A stretch of DNA of 56,434 nt. Origin: Porticoccus sp033791605 (lineage in GTDB: Bacteria; Pseudomonadota; Gammaproteobacteria; Pseudomonadales; Porticoccaceae). Below the pieces are notes generated by a model that worked only from the letters and a program-made list of their open reading frames with translations, searched no databases and was not told where the DNA came from. Location of the stretch: assembly GCA_033791605.1 (NCBI GenBank), contig JASJGJ010000121.1, positions 1 through 56,434 on the forward strand. Direction: 5' to 3'. The position numbers and the translations under genes were made by a program. Below, in pieces: positions 55,334 to 56,434 of the stretch (positions are counted from its first letter, which is position 1; each line of letters opens with the position of its first letter).

Positions 55334-55435
55334 CTAAGCATATGGCATGGCCTTTGCCATGCCATAGCAATAGTGGGCTAATAATACCGCAATCCCTATA
55401 ACAAAGACCCACAGCCATCGACCAGTCATACTCAT
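55334..55435 (-). CDS. Doubtful 33-aa single-pass membrane peptide
   Basis: ATG 55435 to TAG gives 33 aa: a basic start (MSMTGRWLW) and one hydrophobic helix (VFVIGIAVLLAHYCY) with a short polar end. The composition looks like a real single-span small membrane protein, but no clear Shine-Dalgarno precedes the ATG and the 3' third is a hairpin. No family is recognised. Confidence 0.3.
   Translation of the reverse strand: MSMTGRWLWVFVIGIAVLLAHYCYGMAKAMPYA
55341..55366 (+). repeat. Perfect 11-bp hairpin
   Basis: TATGGCATGGC-CTTT-GCCATGCCATA is a perfect inverted repeat with a 4-base loop. No T run follows in either direction, so it is not a standard terminator. It overlaps the end of the 33-aa frame. 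Confidence 0.8.
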
Positions 55436-55499
55436 ATATCAATAGATATACCAGCCCTATAGGTAACTGGATAAGGCACATATAAAAAAATTATGGATA

Positions 55500-55649
55500 T
55501 CAGCGATTCAGGACACTTAAAGATTTTGTAACTATATGGGAAATGGTATAGCAGACCGCTGTAGTCAGTACGATAAATGATGCCAAATCAACAATGGCAT
55601 AATCGGGTTGAACAATGACTAAGCCCCCAACCACATCTTGTATTAACAC
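55500..55649 (-). CDS. Doubtful 49-aa hydrophobic frame
   Basis: From GTG 55649 to TGA, 49 aa: an N-terminal stretch VLIQDVVGGLVIVQPDYAIV, then a hydrophobic segment (DLASFIVLTTAVCYTISHIV) and a polar end (TKSLSVLNR). The open frame continues a few codons upstream without a better start. It could be a C-terminal fragment of a larger, lost membrane protein or a small protein; no family is recognised. Confidence 0.25.
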   Translation of the reverse strand: MLIQDVVGGLVIVQPDYAIVDLASFIVLTTAVCYTISHIVTKSLSVLNR

Positions 55650-55697
55650 ATCGATTTGAAAATGATCATTCTGGATCAGAACTTCTTAATTTTGAGA

Positions 55698-55739
55698 ATA
55701 AAAAAGCTGAACCCAAATAAAAAATTATGAGTTCAGCTT
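55698..55739 (-). terminator. Rho-independent terminator after mscL
   Basis: On the minus strand AAGCTGAAC and GTTCAGCTT form a 9-bp stem with an 18-base AT-rich loop, followed by a run of T. It lies about 47 bases beyond the mscL stop. Confidence 0.8.
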
Positions 55740-55785
55740 CTAATTTGAGCAAACCTTATACTAGGTGTTAAAACCTATTCGATAT

Positions 55786-56190
55786 TTATTTTTGCTCTTT
55801 TAACAAATCTCTTATTTCAGTTAACAACACTTCCTCTGTAGAGGGTGCTGCTGGTGCTGCCGGAGCTTCTTCCTCTTTTTTCTTTAGGGAGTTAATAACT
55901 TTAACTGCAATAAATATAGCAAAGGCAACAATAGTGAAATCTATAATGGTCTGAACAAATTTACCGTAAGCAATAACCACTGCAGGAGTTTCTCCCATAG
56001 CGGCCTGAATAACATACCCCAAGCTAGTAAAATCCGTTCCACCTAAAGCCACACCAATTGGAGGCATAATAATATCAGCAACAAATGATGAAACAATTTT
56101 ACCGAACGCAACGCCAACGATAATACCAACAGCCATATCAACAACGTTTCCTTTTACTGCAAAATCTTTAAATTCCTTCAGCATACTCAT
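55786..56190 (-). CDS. mscL: Large-conductance mechanosensitive channel MscL
   Basis: Pentameric inner-membrane channel that opens under hypo-osmotic stress. MSMLKEFKDFAVKGNVVDMAVGIIVG is the N-terminal amphipathic helix and start of TM1, with FGKIVSSFVADIIMPPIG continuing it. TM2 is FTIVAFAIFIAVKVINSL, and a charged C-terminal helix follows (PSTEEVLLTEIRDLLKEQK). I chose ATG 56190, giving 134 aa, because GGGAGAG lies just before it and the family starts there; the TTG at 56205 falls within that ribosome site. Confidence 0.96.
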   Translation of the reverse strand: MSMLKEFKDFAVKGNVVDMAVGIIVGVAFGKIVSSFVADIIMPPIGVALGGTDFTSLGYVIQAAMGETPAVVIAYGKFVQTIIDFTIVAFAIFIAVKVINSLKKKEEEAPAAPAAPSTEEVLLTEIRDLLKEQK

Positions 56191-56434
56191 AACCGTCTCT
56201 CCCAATTTAATTTTTATAAAACTTTTTATTTTTTACTTTTAAAACAATAACCTACATATCTTCATCTAAAAAATTATTTCCAATCACAACATAAAAAAGC
56301 AGGAACACAAGGAGAGTACATAACTAAAGAGGGAACTTTCAACTAAAATCGACCCAACAAACTTACAATTTACTATTCTATTACAACCCCCTCTGCCACT
56401 CTTGCCGCAGGTGAATCCGATCAGGATTATGAAT

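Larger units (their letters stand above)
55081..55785. other. 705-base gap between carbonic anhydrase and mscL genes
   Basis: No recognised gene. It holds a perfect 11-bp hairpin, two short minus-strand frames encoding hydrophobic peptides (listed separately) and the mscL terminator. Base composition is AT-rich compared with the flanking genes. I see no tRNA, riboswitch or phage attachment signature. Confidence 0.6.

Noticed and set aside
55341..55366. Hairpin as a terminator
   Set aside because: There is no T run after the stem in either direction.

Overview
This window looks like a chromosomal segment of a gammaproteobacterium, most like the marine Cellvibrionales/Pseudomonadales. I infer this from gene families and gene order: smc-zipA-ligA, a tig-clpP-clpX-lon-hupB-ppiD block next to a tRNA-Leu, lolCDE, sthA, fadBA and the System I cytochrome c genes all follow Pseudomonas-like order. 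Base composition is moderate, roughly mid-40s % GC by eye. I see no prophage, insertion sequence, CRISPR array, integrase or toxin-antitoxin pair. About 51 protein genes are supported, together with six tRNAs, one clear multi-lesion pseudogene and several convincing promoters and terminators.

Layout. 1-2.8 kb: the tail of an SH3-domain membrane protein, a periplasmic cyclophilin overlapping a Bacteroidota-like pdxJ, a DksA/TraR paralogue and a SpoU-type RNA methyltransferase. 2.8-10.7 kb: an MFS transporter, then ligA, zipA and smc (ligase, division, chromosome segregation). 10.9-19.0 kb: the complete cytochrome c maturation set ccmABCDEFGHI. It is split between ccmG and ccmH by a carboxymuconolactone-decarboxylase-like gene and an oppositely oriented tRNA-Val/tRNA-Asp pair. 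19.2-21.8 kb: a small acidic protein and an arsenosugar-type cluster (arsS radical SAM, a TIGR04283-like glycosyltransferase and a decayed TIGR04282-like glycosyltransferase). 21.9-28.7 kb: a sirtuin, a membrane-anchored FMN glutamate-synthase-like protein, a DUF2062 protein, lolCDE and a small exported protein.

28.9-39.5 kb: sthA, then the proteostasis block ppiD, hupB, lon, clpX, clpP, tig. Terminators follow hupB, clpX and tig, a sigma-32-like promoter precedes lon, and tRNA-Leu lies upstream. 39.6-50.7 kb: a mannose-6-phosphate-isomerase-like cupin protein, an amphipathic-repeat lipoprotein, fadA/fadB, a methyltransferase, tex, a DUF1415 protein, a MOSC protein and an LpxO-like lipid A hydroxylase. 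50.9-52.3 kb: a tRNA-Pro/Arg/His operon with a strong promoter, then folD. 52.4-56.4 kb: a glycerophosphodiesterase coupled to a short GlpD-like oxidase, a beta-carbonic anhydrase, a 0.7 kb region with only doubtful small ORFs, and mscL.

Most of the window is housekeeping, and I did not find a convincing new multi-gene system. The points most worth a second look are the split ccm operon, the foreign-looking pdxJ, the dying arsenosugar glycosyltransferase, the roughly 11 kb block separating tRNA-Leu/tig from the other tRNAs and folD, the phosphodiester-to-DHAP gene pair, and the hairpin-bearing small-ORF region before mscL.
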